Below are positions 26,523-33,919 of a stretch of 64,000 nucleotides of DNA, piece by piece. The notes beneath the pieces were generated by a model, which worked only from the letters and a program-made list of their open reading frames with translations, ran no database searches and was not told the origin of the DNA. This stretch comes from Chryseobacterium sp. JV274. Lineage in GTDB: Bacteria; Bacteroidota; Bacteroidia; Flavobacteriales; Weeksellaceae. How positions within the stretch are numbered: position 1 is the stretch's first letter; each line of letters begins with the position of its first letter. Location: NCBI RefSeq assembly GCF_903969135.1, contig NZ_LR824569.1, positions 1,550,001 to 1,614,000 on the forward strand, read 5' to 3'. A program made the position numbers and the translations under genes.

Positions 26523-26763
26523 AAAGTGTAAAATGAATTATGAGTTAAGATTTGGTGTTAAATAAGCTTTCATGATCACGTCAACCAATATGCCAAATTA
26601 ATCACCTATTAATTAAATCTTTATTTTAGTGGTATATTTTATTTATTATACATATACGACAATAATAATTAACATCGTATGATCGCAAGCATATAAATGA
26701 AATTCATTCACGCATACATTTACTTTCTAATAATAAATGTTGTACAATCTTACAGTACAATCG

Positions 26764-26790
26764 GCTCTCCCCTAATAAGGAGAGTTTTTA
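26764..26790 (+). terminator. Rho-independent terminator without an obvious upstream gene
   Basis: CTCTCC / GGAGAG stem with a 7-8 nt loop followed by TTTTTATTT. The nearest upstream plus-strand gene ends 270 nt earlier and already has its own hairpin, so this may end an unannotated small RNA. Confidence 0.65.
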
Positions 26791-27121
26791 TTTCTACAAA
26801 AAACCCTCTACGCGGGAGGATACTTAAAAAAACTTGACTTGTTCTTGTCTCTTAAAAAAAACTCCGTAAATATACGGATAGACTGTAGTAATAACTCTAC
26901 GGGAAACCGTAATGTAAGTAACGTTTTATTCTGTAGATTCACCAAAAATTATACAGAACGACATGTGTTGTCGCGTTGAAGTGTTATTTTCGCTATAATT
27001 ATTGATACACAAAAGCTGTTTGTATTTCAAAAATGCGACGAAATAGCCTTCTAAGTAATCAAAATGGAAACAAATAGATAATATCAATAACCGTGTAAAA
27101 TATGCCGCAGTATTACATTTT

Positions 27122-27149
27122 TTGTTTGTTGTATTGTTACAACAAACAA
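27122..27149. promoter_or_regulatory. Perfect 12-bp palindrome upstream of the HEPN-SecB operon
   Basis: TTGTTTGTTGTA (27122-27133) and TACAACAAACAA (27138-27149) are exact reverse complements with a 4-nt centre. No T run follows, so a protein operator or cruciform is more likely than a terminator. Confidence 0.5.
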
Positions 27150-27199
27150 TGTTATAACATTTTTTAGTACATGAATGAATCATCGGAACGAAAATTGCG

Positions 27200-27251
27200 T
27201 ATTTTTGTTCACAGAAAGATACATGCATATTAAATTTAATTTGAATATGCA
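27200..27251 (+). promoter_or_regulatory. Promoter and leader hairpin of the HEPN-SecB operon
   Basis: -7 element TATTTTTG (27200-27207) is an exact TAnnTTTG match about 100 nt before the first gene. The leader contains TGCATATT (27224-27231) and AATATGCA (27244-27251), a perfect 8-bp stem with a 12-nt loop, a possible autoregulatory site. Confidence 0.5.
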
Positions 27252-27310
27252 ACATTTATTTAAAAAAACTAACTAATTAACCAATAAAACTAAAACAGAA
27301 GCCATATTAA

Positions 27311-27697
27311 ATGTCGCATTCTTATCTGAAAAAATCACAAAACACGTATGATTCAGGTGATGTGTTACGGTCTAATAACATGTTTAATTCAAGTATACAT
27401 TGTTATTACTACACTTGTATGCAGGCCATGAATCATGTTTTCCATATTAAAGAAAACCTAACAGATTCTCAAATTAGAGACCTATCTAAAACAAGTGAAT
27501 CGCACAACAATGCAATCAATCGATTAGTAAAAATAATCGGATTAAGCTCAAGAAATGCTCTAACTGTCGATCTTATGAAACTAAAAGAAAAAAGACAATT
27601 AGCAGATTATAGAGAATTCCTTTTAGATGATGATGATAGCATTGAATCTAAAGGACTATGTGACAACGTAATGGTTCAGTTAAATAAAATATTATGA
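27311..27697 (+). CDS. HEPN-like domain protein (UPF0332 style), possible toxin component
   Basis: A 128-residue helical protein. The start SHSYLKKSQNTY, the central NSSIHCYYYTCMQAMNHVFH and the late KEKRQLADYREFL follow the HEPN pattern, in which a conserved tyrosine-rich helix and an RxxADY helix pack together. The RNase motif RxxxxH/Rx4-6H is not present in canonical form; Arg56 and His65 are eight residues apart, so nuclease activity is uncertain. First gene of a three-gene operon; it overlaps the next gene by 4 nt (ATGA). HEPN proteins are common toxins or RNA-targeting effectors; the role here is inferred from context. Confidence 0.65.
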   Translation: MSHSYLKKSQNTYDSGDVLRSNNMFNSSIHCYYYTCMQAMNHVFHIKENLTDSQIRDLSKTSESHNNAINRLVKIIGLSSRNALTVDLMKLKEKRQLADYREFLLDDDDSIESKGLCDNVMVQLNKIL

Positions 27698-28203
27698 ATA
27701 AGCAAATTAAATATTTATTAGAAGAGATTGGTAAAATTCTAAAAATCCATAAAGATCTTCTTATCAAATATGAATATAATTCAAATGTACATGTTCATTT
27801 TATTCTTTTGTATTCAAAAACATTAGATAAGGATACTATAAATGCCATTAGTGATAGTATGTATTTGAATTTTGTAGAATTTTTCCCAGATTCTATTGTA
27901 GCTATTTTTGACAATGACACTAAATACGAATTTAAGTTTGAAAGCTTATACGACAATACAAATGTTGATAATTGTGTTGTAAAAGTTAAAAACTATAGCT
28001 TAAAAACAGATACCATCTTAAGCATAAATAATTTGTCATGTGAAAATAATCAAAAAACAATAAATATTATTGATTATATTTCTAAAATTGCAATGAAATA
28101 CAACACTGATTTCATCTACGAAGAACAACAAATTATAACTCCAAATATTGAGGGGCAAAAGAAATCCTGCATATATAATGACGAATTTGCCTTTGCTGCA
28201 TAA
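27694..28203 (+). CDS. Unknown middle protein of the HEPN-SecB operon (candidate antitoxin)
   Basis: A 169-residue soluble alpha/beta protein I do not recognise. It has a helical N-terminus, strand-rich VHVHFILLYSKTLDKDTIN, and an aromatic, hydrophobic tail (CIYNDEFAFAA). In chaperone-addicted toxin-antitoxin modules the antitoxin carries a C-terminal patch bound by a SecB-like chaperone; this tail and the position between a HEPN protein and a SecB-like protein fit that plan. The antitoxin role is an inference only. Translationally coupled to the first gene, 5 nt before the third. Confidence 0.6.
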   Translation: MNKQIKYLLEEIGKILKIHKDLLIKYEYNSNVHVHFILLYSKTLDKDTINAISDSMYLNFVEFFPDSIVAIFDNDTKYEFKFESLYDNTNVDNCVVKVKNYSLKTDTILSINNLSCENNQKTINIIDYISKIAMKYNTDFIYEEQQIITPNIEGQKKSCIYNDEFAFAA

Positions 28204-28208
28204 ATAAA

Positions 28209-28673
28209 ATGAAAACAAACCTACAAACTATAATTTTAGCTGAAACTTCATTTAAGAGAGATAGAAGTATGAAGCCTGAAGACAAGCTTAAATTGAGCAC
28301 AGAAATTGAAATTAAACATGGAATTGTGAAAGATAGTTTTCTTGTTGTTGAATTTATTTATAATGCTTCTTTCTATTACTCCAAAAAAGATAAAAAAAAT
28401 AATCAAATAACATATTCATCCAAGCATGTTGCTCAGTTTGAATTAAGCGAATTTGATATTGAAAACAACGATGATTTATTATTGGCTGAAAGATTCTCTA
28501 ATGTAAATGCCGCGGCTATGATTTTTCCATTTATACGAGAAAATATCGCAACAATATCTGCAAAAGCTGGCATGGCTTCGTTAATTATTCCAATTGCTAA
28601 TTTTATAACTCTTTACGAAGAAAAAAAAGAAAAAGAGAGACAAAAAGAAGATAAAACTAAAAATGACAAATAA
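28209..28673 (+). CDS. SecB-like chaperone
   Basis: A 154-residue protein whose second half matches SecB: AAAMIFPFIRENIATISAKA followed by GMASLIIPIANFITLY aligns with the SecB segment containing LFPYARE and the following hydrophobic strand. The first half has the SecB-type strand order. The C-terminus ends in a charged lysine/glutamate tail. Solitary SecB-like proteins encoded with toxin-antitoxin genes control antitoxin folding (TAC modules). Located in a prophage next to a HEPN protein, it is unlikely to be the housekeeping export chaperone. Confidence 0.75.
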   Translation: MKTNLQTIILAETSFKRDRSMKPEDKLKLSTEIEIKHGIVKDSFLVVEFIYNASFYYSKKDKKNNQITYSSKHVAQFELSEFDIENNDDLLLAERFSNVNAAAMIFPFIRENIATISAKAGMASLIIPIANFITLYEEKKEKERQKEDKTKNDK

Positions 28674-28703
28674 AAATTCCCCACCAAACAGCGGGGAATT
28701 TTT
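28672..28703. terminator. Bidirectional rho-independent terminator
   Basis: AAAAATTCCCC (28672-28682) pairs with GGGGAATTTTT (28693-28703). It separates the rightward SecB-like operon from the end of the leftward late operon (endolysin), serving both. Confidence 0.9.
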
Positions 28704-29142
28704 ATTTCGCAAAGAACAGATCAGCCTCAGCCTTTCTTCTGCGGATGAGTCCGTTTAATGTTTTTCCGCCTGCGGTAATATATCGTTTTGTAAACCAATT
28801 TTTAATTTCTGAATCCGTTGCTTTTTTATTGATCAAAGAAAACAGAGTGTCAGATCCTCCTGTATTGTAAGTGTGAGAAACTAGGGCGTCAAACTGATTT
28901 TGATTAAGTGCTATTTTCACTTTCGAGTTCACTATCTTTTCATAAGTCGGCAAAACTGAAGCGAATAGCTCTGCTCCTTTTTCTTTTGTGATTGCAGGAT
29001 CTTTCATGGTTACTTTCTTTCCTCCGGGATAGTAAGTGTTACCATACCCTATCGTCGGAATTCCTGCAGAATCCAGATAAGGCTTAGCGCTGAAGCCTTC
29101 AAATGATACAATCAGGTCTATTCCTTTTTGTGATGTTTTCAT
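28702..29142 (-). CDS. GH24 endolysin (T4-type lysozyme)
   Basis: A 146-residue muramidase that cuts the peptidoglycan glycan chain at lysis. The catalytic triad spacing of family GH24 is exact: Glu15 in SFEG, Asp24 in PYLD and Thr30 in PTIGYG (E-8-D-5-T). No signal peptide or SAR helix is evident, so release through the holin is expected. It is the last gene of the leftward late operon. Confidence 0.95.
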   Translation of the reverse strand: MKTSQKGIDLIVSFEGFSAKPYLDSAGIPTIGYGNTYYPGGKKVTMKDPAITKEKGAELFASVLPTYEKIVNSKVKIALNQNQFDALVSHTYNTGGSDTLFSLINKKATDSEIKNWFTKRYITAGGKTLNGLIRRRKAEADLFFAK

Positions 29143-29158
29143 TTTATTCTATTTTAAT

Positions 29159-30061
29159 TTAAACAACCTCTCTTTTAAACAACTCTTCTTGAACCGGAAT
29201 CAAATTTTCAATTCTCTTTTTTCCTAATTCAAAGTACTCCTGATCAATTTCACTTGCTATTCCTTTCATTCCCATATTGTGTACTGCTTCCATACAGCTC
29301 ATTGAGCCTGCGAAAAAGTCAGCCACTATAATTTCCTCACGTTGCTTTGATTCTGGAATAACTAGAGCTAAAAGACGTTCTAATAGTCGTACAGGTTTTT
29401 GTGTTGGATGGATATTATCAAAATGATTTCTTTTTACAGTTATAATACTTTTTTCTTTCATGCCATTCACTACCGACTGCATAGTTTTAACCGATCGGCA
29501 TTGTTCTTTACTTACACCTTGTATTGTGGTATTAAATCCTCGTTTTTTATCATCACCAAACTTTACTATTTTTTTAGTCATAAATAGCTCTAATGCTTCC
29601 AATTCCTTTGTGTTGTTAAGTGCTGATTTAATTCTTTTAATGTCCTGAATTATGCCAGGTGTATTTTCTTGCTTAATCTCAAGATATGGCACCCGTACAT
29701 TATTTATTGCTGAATTTCCAAATATCACAATGGTTTCATGACACCTGCTAATTGCATGCATAGAGGAAGTAGTGTAAGATTTGTCCCATATAATTTCCTC
29801 CTTGAAAGTGAGCTTCAGATCTGAAAGAATCGTATTCCAACGGTAAAAGCTTTCACCACGACCAAACATCACAATGAATCCGTTTTTTGTTAAAAGCCTT
29901 CTACATTCTGAAAAGAACTTATGTTCATCGAACGGTCTTTCGAGCTTCTGATTTTTCAAATACAAGTACGGAGGATCTATGCAGATCACATCTATGCTTT
30001 CATCTGGAAGTCTTTTCATTAATTCCAGGTTATCTTCGTTATATAGCTTAATGTTTTTCAT
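29159..30061 (-). CDS. Solitary DNA adenine/cytosine-N4 methyltransferase
   Basis: A 300-residue SAM-dependent methyltransferase. Catalytic motif IV is DPPY (29-32), HPTQKP is near residue 218 and the SAM-binding motif FAGS near 249; the order IV...I is that of the beta class. No restriction endonuclease gene is near. It lies inside the lysis cassette and overlaps the spanin by 4 nt (ATGA), so it is made late. It may protect phage DNA from host restriction. Recognition site unknown. Confidence 0.88.
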   Translation of the reverse strand: MKNIKLYNEDNLELMKRLPDESIDVICIDPPYLYLKNQKLERPFDEHKFFSECRRLLTKNGFIVMFGRGESFYRWNTILSDLKLTFKEEIIWDKSYTTSSMHAISRCHETIVIFGNSAINNVRVPYLEIKQENTPGIIQDIKRIKSALNNTKELEALELFMTKKIVKFGDDKKRGFNTTIQGVSKEQCRSVKTMQSVVNGMKEKSIITVKRNHFDNIHPTQKPVRLLERLLALVIPESKQREEIIVADFFAGSMSCMEAVHNMGMKGIASEIDQEYFELGKKRIENLIPVQEELFKREVV

Positions 30062-30630
30062 TTCTTAAAGTATTTATAAATTCCAAATATTACGATTCCA
30101 ACGACTCCCAAAATAGCCAGGACAATCCATAAACCGGCCTGAAATCCGGTAGCTTTTATTTCATTGGTTTTCTTTTCTACTTCCGAAGCTACCGCTTTAA
30201 TTGTTTTTTTTGACACAAGCTCCCGAGCAGCATCTTGGATAATGTTTGTTTTTTCTTCGCTGGAGTTTTCTTTTTTATCTTCTTCCGACTTCTGGTAGTG
30301 ATTGTTTATATAATAATCAGCGGTTCCACGAATGATAATACTTTGTAGTGTATCTCCGGAAACTACATTATGAAATATAAGTGGGTTTAAAGTGTCTGAT
30401 TTCCCTTTAATGACAATATCTCCGGAAAAATCTTCCAGCTTCTTTTTAACTGTTTGGTCCGTCACTTTTTTTGTTGATTCCTTCACTGTTTTTTCTTTAA
30501 CAGAATCCAATGTGACACGCTCAATATCTGTTCGGCCTTCATTAGAATAGAAAGACGTTTTATGCTTGGTCCTACATCCGAGCAAAATACTACTCAGCAG
30601 GATTATTATCAGTATTTTTGATTTCATCAC
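30058..30630 (-). CDS. Unimolecular spanin (u-spanin)
   Basis: A 190-residue protein with two membrane attachments: an N-terminal lipoprotein signal whose lipobox LLGC ends at Cys19, and a C-terminal transmembrane helix (about 166-187, GLWIVLAILGVVGIVIFGIY). The region between is charged and strand- and helix-rich. An outer-membrane lipid anchor plus an inner-membrane helix in one chain is the defining topology of u-spanins such as T1 gp11, which fuse the two membranes in the last lysis step. It follows the holin and overlaps it by 41 nt. Confidence 0.75.
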   Translation of the reverse strand: MMKSKILIIILLSSILLGCRTKHKTSFYSNEGRTDIERVTLDSVKEKTVKESTKKVTDQTVKKKLEDFSGDIVIKGKSDTLNPLIFHNVVSGDTLQSIIIRGTADYYINNHYQKSEEDKKENSSEEKTNIIQDAARELVSKKTIKAVASEVEKKTNEIKATGFQAGLWIVLAILGVVGIVIFGIYKYFKK

Positions 30631-31141
30631 TATTATTTTTAAGATTAAGATCTCTGATGTCTAATGTCTTATTGAACTTTTCGAATTTCTTCAAAAAAGC
30701 CAACGGAGGAAACTTACCGTCCGTGATGATTCCAATATTAACCAAAGCGTTTCCTGCTGGGTAAATGAAAATCATGATCTTACTTGCTACTTTGAAATAA
30801 ACACTATCTAGGTCAGCGTCTGAAATTATCTGTATGAATGCTTCTGTTAAAAAGTAGACAAGAATAACAAGTCCTATTTTTTGGCAAAAACCAGTTATCA
30901 TCTTTTTCGGTGAAAATGTCTCCAATTTCATGTGTTTCCATATTCCCGCCACTAAATCAGCAATAAGCGCGAAACCTAAAACGAAAATAAAAACATAGCT
31001 TTCAATGTACCATCCTGTAAGCCTTTCTGAAATAGAAAACCCAACTGCCGGAACTGCTGCCAGCTGAAAGGATGCCCAAACCTTCCCTCCGATTCCTCCG
31101 GAGTGTATGGTTATTAGGTTATTTGATATAAATTCTTTCAT
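30590..31141 (-). CDS. Phage holin (Phage_holin_4-like)
   Basis: A 183-residue membrane protein with several helices: ESYVFIFVLGFALIADLVAG with the following basic GIWKHMK, then IGLVILVYFLTEAFI and a third hydrophobic stretch (ASKIMIFIYPAGNAL). The Asp/Gly after the first helix (ADLVAG) resembles the Cp-1/phage-holin-4 pattern. A charged cytoplasmic tail follows. First gene of the lysis set, just after the tail tip gene. Confidence 0.8.
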   Translation of the reverse strand: MKEFISNNLITIHSGGIGGKVWASFQLAAVPAVGFSISERLTGWYIESYVFIFVLGFALIADLVAGIWKHMKLETFSPKKMITGFCQKIGLVILVYFLTEAFIQIISDADLDSVYFKVASKIMIFIYPAGNALVNIGIITDGKFPPLAFLKKFEKFNKTLDIRDLNLKNNSDEIKNTDNNPAE

Positions 31142-31156
31142 TATTCTATATTTTAT

Positions 31157-33919
31157 TTACCCTATGAAAAGTCCATTTTGAAAAACACAAATAGTCCCTC
31201 CAATTGTTTTTTGTCCAGAAAAACCTTCTGCTATTTGTCCTCCTAATGCTGTCACATAAACTTTAAACCCTTTAAATCCTGCCCCGCCTATATTATTTAA
31301 GAAGACATATCCATCATTGACTGTTAATGCGTTATTATTTCCCTGTGGGCCAGATGCTGAAAGCTCCAACGCTGTGTTTCCAACGTTATTCCCTGATGCT
31401 GAAATTGATGCGCCCGTATTTATTACATTGCCAGCGTCTTTGGAAGAATTAATAATGAAATTTCCGATATATTGGCTGTTCGGATGCACATCACTTGAGA
31501 TCATTAAACCGTCAACCAGATCGCCATTAGTGTTAACAGTGCCAAATAGTATTTTGCCTGTCGTACTTGTAAGAGTTGAAGTCGTAATATACCAACCATT
31601 TACACCGCCAATTGTCCCGGTATTTGCGTCGATATTCCCCTTAATCTCTGCATTTTTAGAAATCATTTTTCCATTCTGCAACACTTGAAAAACTGCATCA
31701 TTCTTATGAGCGTAATCCGCGCCTGCTCCAAATCTTATACTATCCCCGCCGGCATCTGTAACAGAAGAAATAAAGGCGTTTCTTTCGGTTTCATTTCCTA
31801 CCTCTATAACCTGAGACATCAATAAGCCATTATCAATTGAAGTGAAACCGTCCGAACCATCAGTAAACTTGATTTTACCTTTGATTTCTTGAGTGTCCAA
31901 ATTTATTGTCATCTGGCCGTCAAGTGATGAAATAATACCAGTTCTGATCAGTCCGCCGTTTATGGTGGTTGTTCCTACAGTAATAGAAAGCACCCTAACA
32001 CCTTCAACTACCGAATGGAGAATTCCAATCAGAAAGTAATAATCATTAGCGTCTGCATCAAATTTAATCTGCTCCTGCGTGAATACAATTGAACCATTTT
32101 GATCGGTTTTACTGCATTTCCCATAGACGTATCTAAACTGATCATCTGGAATAGTTTCAATATTCTCCGGGATATTCCACTCTTTGTCAAAAGTCTGAGA
32201 GTAAATGATTCCAGGATTGACTTTCACTTTATTCTTATCATTCTCAAACATTACGTAGAAAACAACGCTGCAGCTAATCTGTTGAGATCTGGCGCCAACT
32301 GAAATCATGTTTGTTTCAATAGAATTTGGACGGATGTTCTCCGGATTAAAATAATCATCCGTATCAAAGACAAGATTCTTAAGCTCTTCAGTGGTTTTTA
32401 ATCCGAGTTTTGAATAATTGATCTGTCCTAAATTGGTGATGGATAAAACATTTTTTATTTCCTTAATTTGAAGCTCTACTTTAGAACTGTATGCAATTTC
32501 GTATGAGTCTGCAATTACAATTTTTAATCTAAATGGATTGTAATCATAGGATTCAATAAAGCTATTCGTAATCTGATTTACCCTCAAAATCTTGTCGATT
32601 CCCAAAACTGTATCATAAACTTGAATGTAATCACCAATGTCAAACTTCCCTACTCCTATTTTTTCCATGTAAGCAGGATCAACATTCAGATCGTAGGAAA
32701 CCTTAGCGTTCTTATTTAGCTCAAATTGTTCAAGTCCTTTCTGTAGAAGTTCGTTTTCTGCGTTATCTATATATGTTTTCGGCATTACAATATCCAGCAA
32801 TACATACTCATCCCCAATAGCAAATTGAAAAGCAGTTGAATTTTCATCCGGAAAGCTTTGCCCCTGATCATTTTTGAATGGAATTATTTCAAAGCTTTTC
32901 GTTGAGTGATTGTAACCGCCCTTTTTAATCTCAAATTCATATCCCGCCAAATTACCGGTATTGAAATGTACTTTGACAGATGTTCCTGCAATCAGATACT
33001 TTGTTGTCACCCCATCAGCTTCTTTCTCGTTCAAATCAAAATCCATTGTAGAATCTAAGAACTTAAATTTCGTATCTCCTAAAGACGTTATACTTCCTGT
33101 TCGATGTGGATATATTTCATCGAAAGTGATAGATCCTTCTTTTAATCCAAAACCAGAAATTGAGCTTTGATCCTCTAAAAAGTCAGCACCAGGTAATTTT
33201 AATCGCTTGCTAAAATTCCTGTATTCGTTAGGAATATTATTGGTTCCTCCGAAAACATATAGACGGTTTACAATGTCGTTATCATCAACATTATTCCTGG
33301 ATAAAGAATATAAGCCTTTACCTTTTCCATACTCAAACTTTAACGGTACTTTCTTTCCGTAGTCTCCGGTATGAATTACATATTTACCATTCTCATACTT
33401 TATCCAAAAATCAGTTTTAAACTCATTGCAGATCTTCTGCATGGCTGATAGGCATGTATCATCACCGAAAGTTATTGTCTTGGTTTCTCCGTTGGTAAAA
33501 TTCCCCAGCTCCCAGTTTGCAGCAAAACGCTTCATATTGTTTTTAAGTGCCAACAAGAAAACCTCAATTGTGCCGATCAAAGGAAATTCCAGATCCGGCC
33601 CAAATCCGGTTGCATCTGCATTGAAGTATTTACATCGCTGCATATCGAACATTAAACCCTGCGCAGTAATGTTATACTCATATGAGGTATTGCTATTCTT
33701 TACCAATGCCGGCAATGTATTAATGCGGTATACTGAATCAAACAAGATGAAATAATCATTGATCAGAATATCCAGCTTTTCCCGGGAATTTAGCTTTATC
33801 GAAACTGAATCATCCGAAAGCATAACCCGGTTAAGTGTTGCTGATTCTACAGAACGTTTCCCTCGCTCAATCAAATTAAACAAGGGTGATCCATTTCTGT
33901 ATAGTGTTATATTATTCAA
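31157..33919 (-). CDS. Phage tail tip protein (Tal/prophage endopeptidase-tail like)
   Basis: A 920-residue structural protein. The N-terminal part (about 1-370) has the hub-like layout of Tal/prophage tail proteins (LYRNGSPLFNLIERGKRSVE, YNITAQGLMFDMQRCKYF); the middle is mixed; the C-terminal 300 residues are beta-strand and Gly/Asn/Thr rich (GNIDANTGTIGGVNGWYI), typical of receptor-facing tail regions. No peptidase motif is obvious. It directly abuts the upstream gene. Confidence 0.7.
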   Translation of the reverse strand: MNNITLYRNGSPLFNLIERGKRSVESATLNRVMLSDDSVSIKLNSREKLDILINDYFILFDSVYRINTLPALVKNSNTSYEYNITAQGLMFDMQRCKYFNADATGFGPDLEFPLIGTIEVFLLALKNNMKRFAANWELGNFTNGETKTITFGDDTCLSAMQKICNEFKTDFWIKYENGKYVIHTGDYGKKVPLKFEYGKGKGLYSLSRNNVDDNDIVNRLYVFGGTNNIPNEYRNFSKRLKLPGADFLEDQSSISGFGLKEGSITFDEIYPHRTGSITSLGDTKFKFLDSTMDFDLNEKEADGVTTKYLIAGTSVKVHFNTGNLAGYEFEIKKGGYNHSTKSFEIIPFKNDQGQSFPDENSTAFQFAIGDEYVLLDIVMPKTYIDNAENELLQKGLEQFELNKNAKVSYDLNVDPAYMEKIGVGKFDIGDYIQVYDTVLGIDKILRVNQITNSFIESYDYNPFRLKIVIADSYEIAYSSKVELQIKEIKNVLSITNLGQINYSKLGLKTTEELKNLVFDTDDYFNPENIRPNSIETNMISVGARSQQISCSVVFYVMFENDKNKVKVNPGIIYSQTFDKEWNIPENIETIPDDQFRYVYGKCSKTDQNGSIVFTQEQIKFDADANDYYFLIGILHSVVEGVRVLSITVGTTTINGGLIRTGIISSLDGQMTINLDTQEIKGKIKFTDGSDGFTSIDNGLLMSQVIEVGNETERNAFISSVTDAGGDSIRFGAGADYAHKNDAVFQVLQNGKMISKNAEIKGNIDANTGTIGGVNGWYITTSTLTSTTGKILFGTVNTNGDLVDGLMISSDVHPNSQYIGNFIINSSKDAGNVINTGASISASGNNVGNTALELSASGPQGNNNALTVNDGYVFLNNIGGAGFKGFKVYVTALGGQIAEGFSGQKTIGGTICVFQNGLFIG

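Larger units (their letters stand above)
26523..27199. other. Gene-free region with several hairpins
   Basis: No convincing protein gene on either strand. It contains a GC-rich hairpin with T tail (26764-26790), TCCGTA-AATA-TACGGA (26863-26878), TACGG-GAAA-CCGTA with a GNRA tetraloop (26898-26911) and a perfect 12-bp palindrome (27122-27149). A 109-codon minus-strand ORF at 26926-27255 has poor composition and I reject it. It may encode a small RNA and regulatory sites for the operon that follows. Confidence 0.5.

Noticed and set aside
26926..27255. A 109-codon minus-strand ORF in the gene-free stretch
   Set aside because: Rich in Cys, His, Asn and Tyr with no domain pattern, and it lies across the promoter region, hairpin and palindrome of the opposite-strand HEPN operon, so it is most likely chance in AT-rich DNA.
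27694..28203. The middle gene of the HEPN operon as an MNT nucleotidyltransferase antitoxin (HEPN-MNT pair)
   Set aside because: No GSxxxGxxxxxSDxD motif of the MNT family can be seen.
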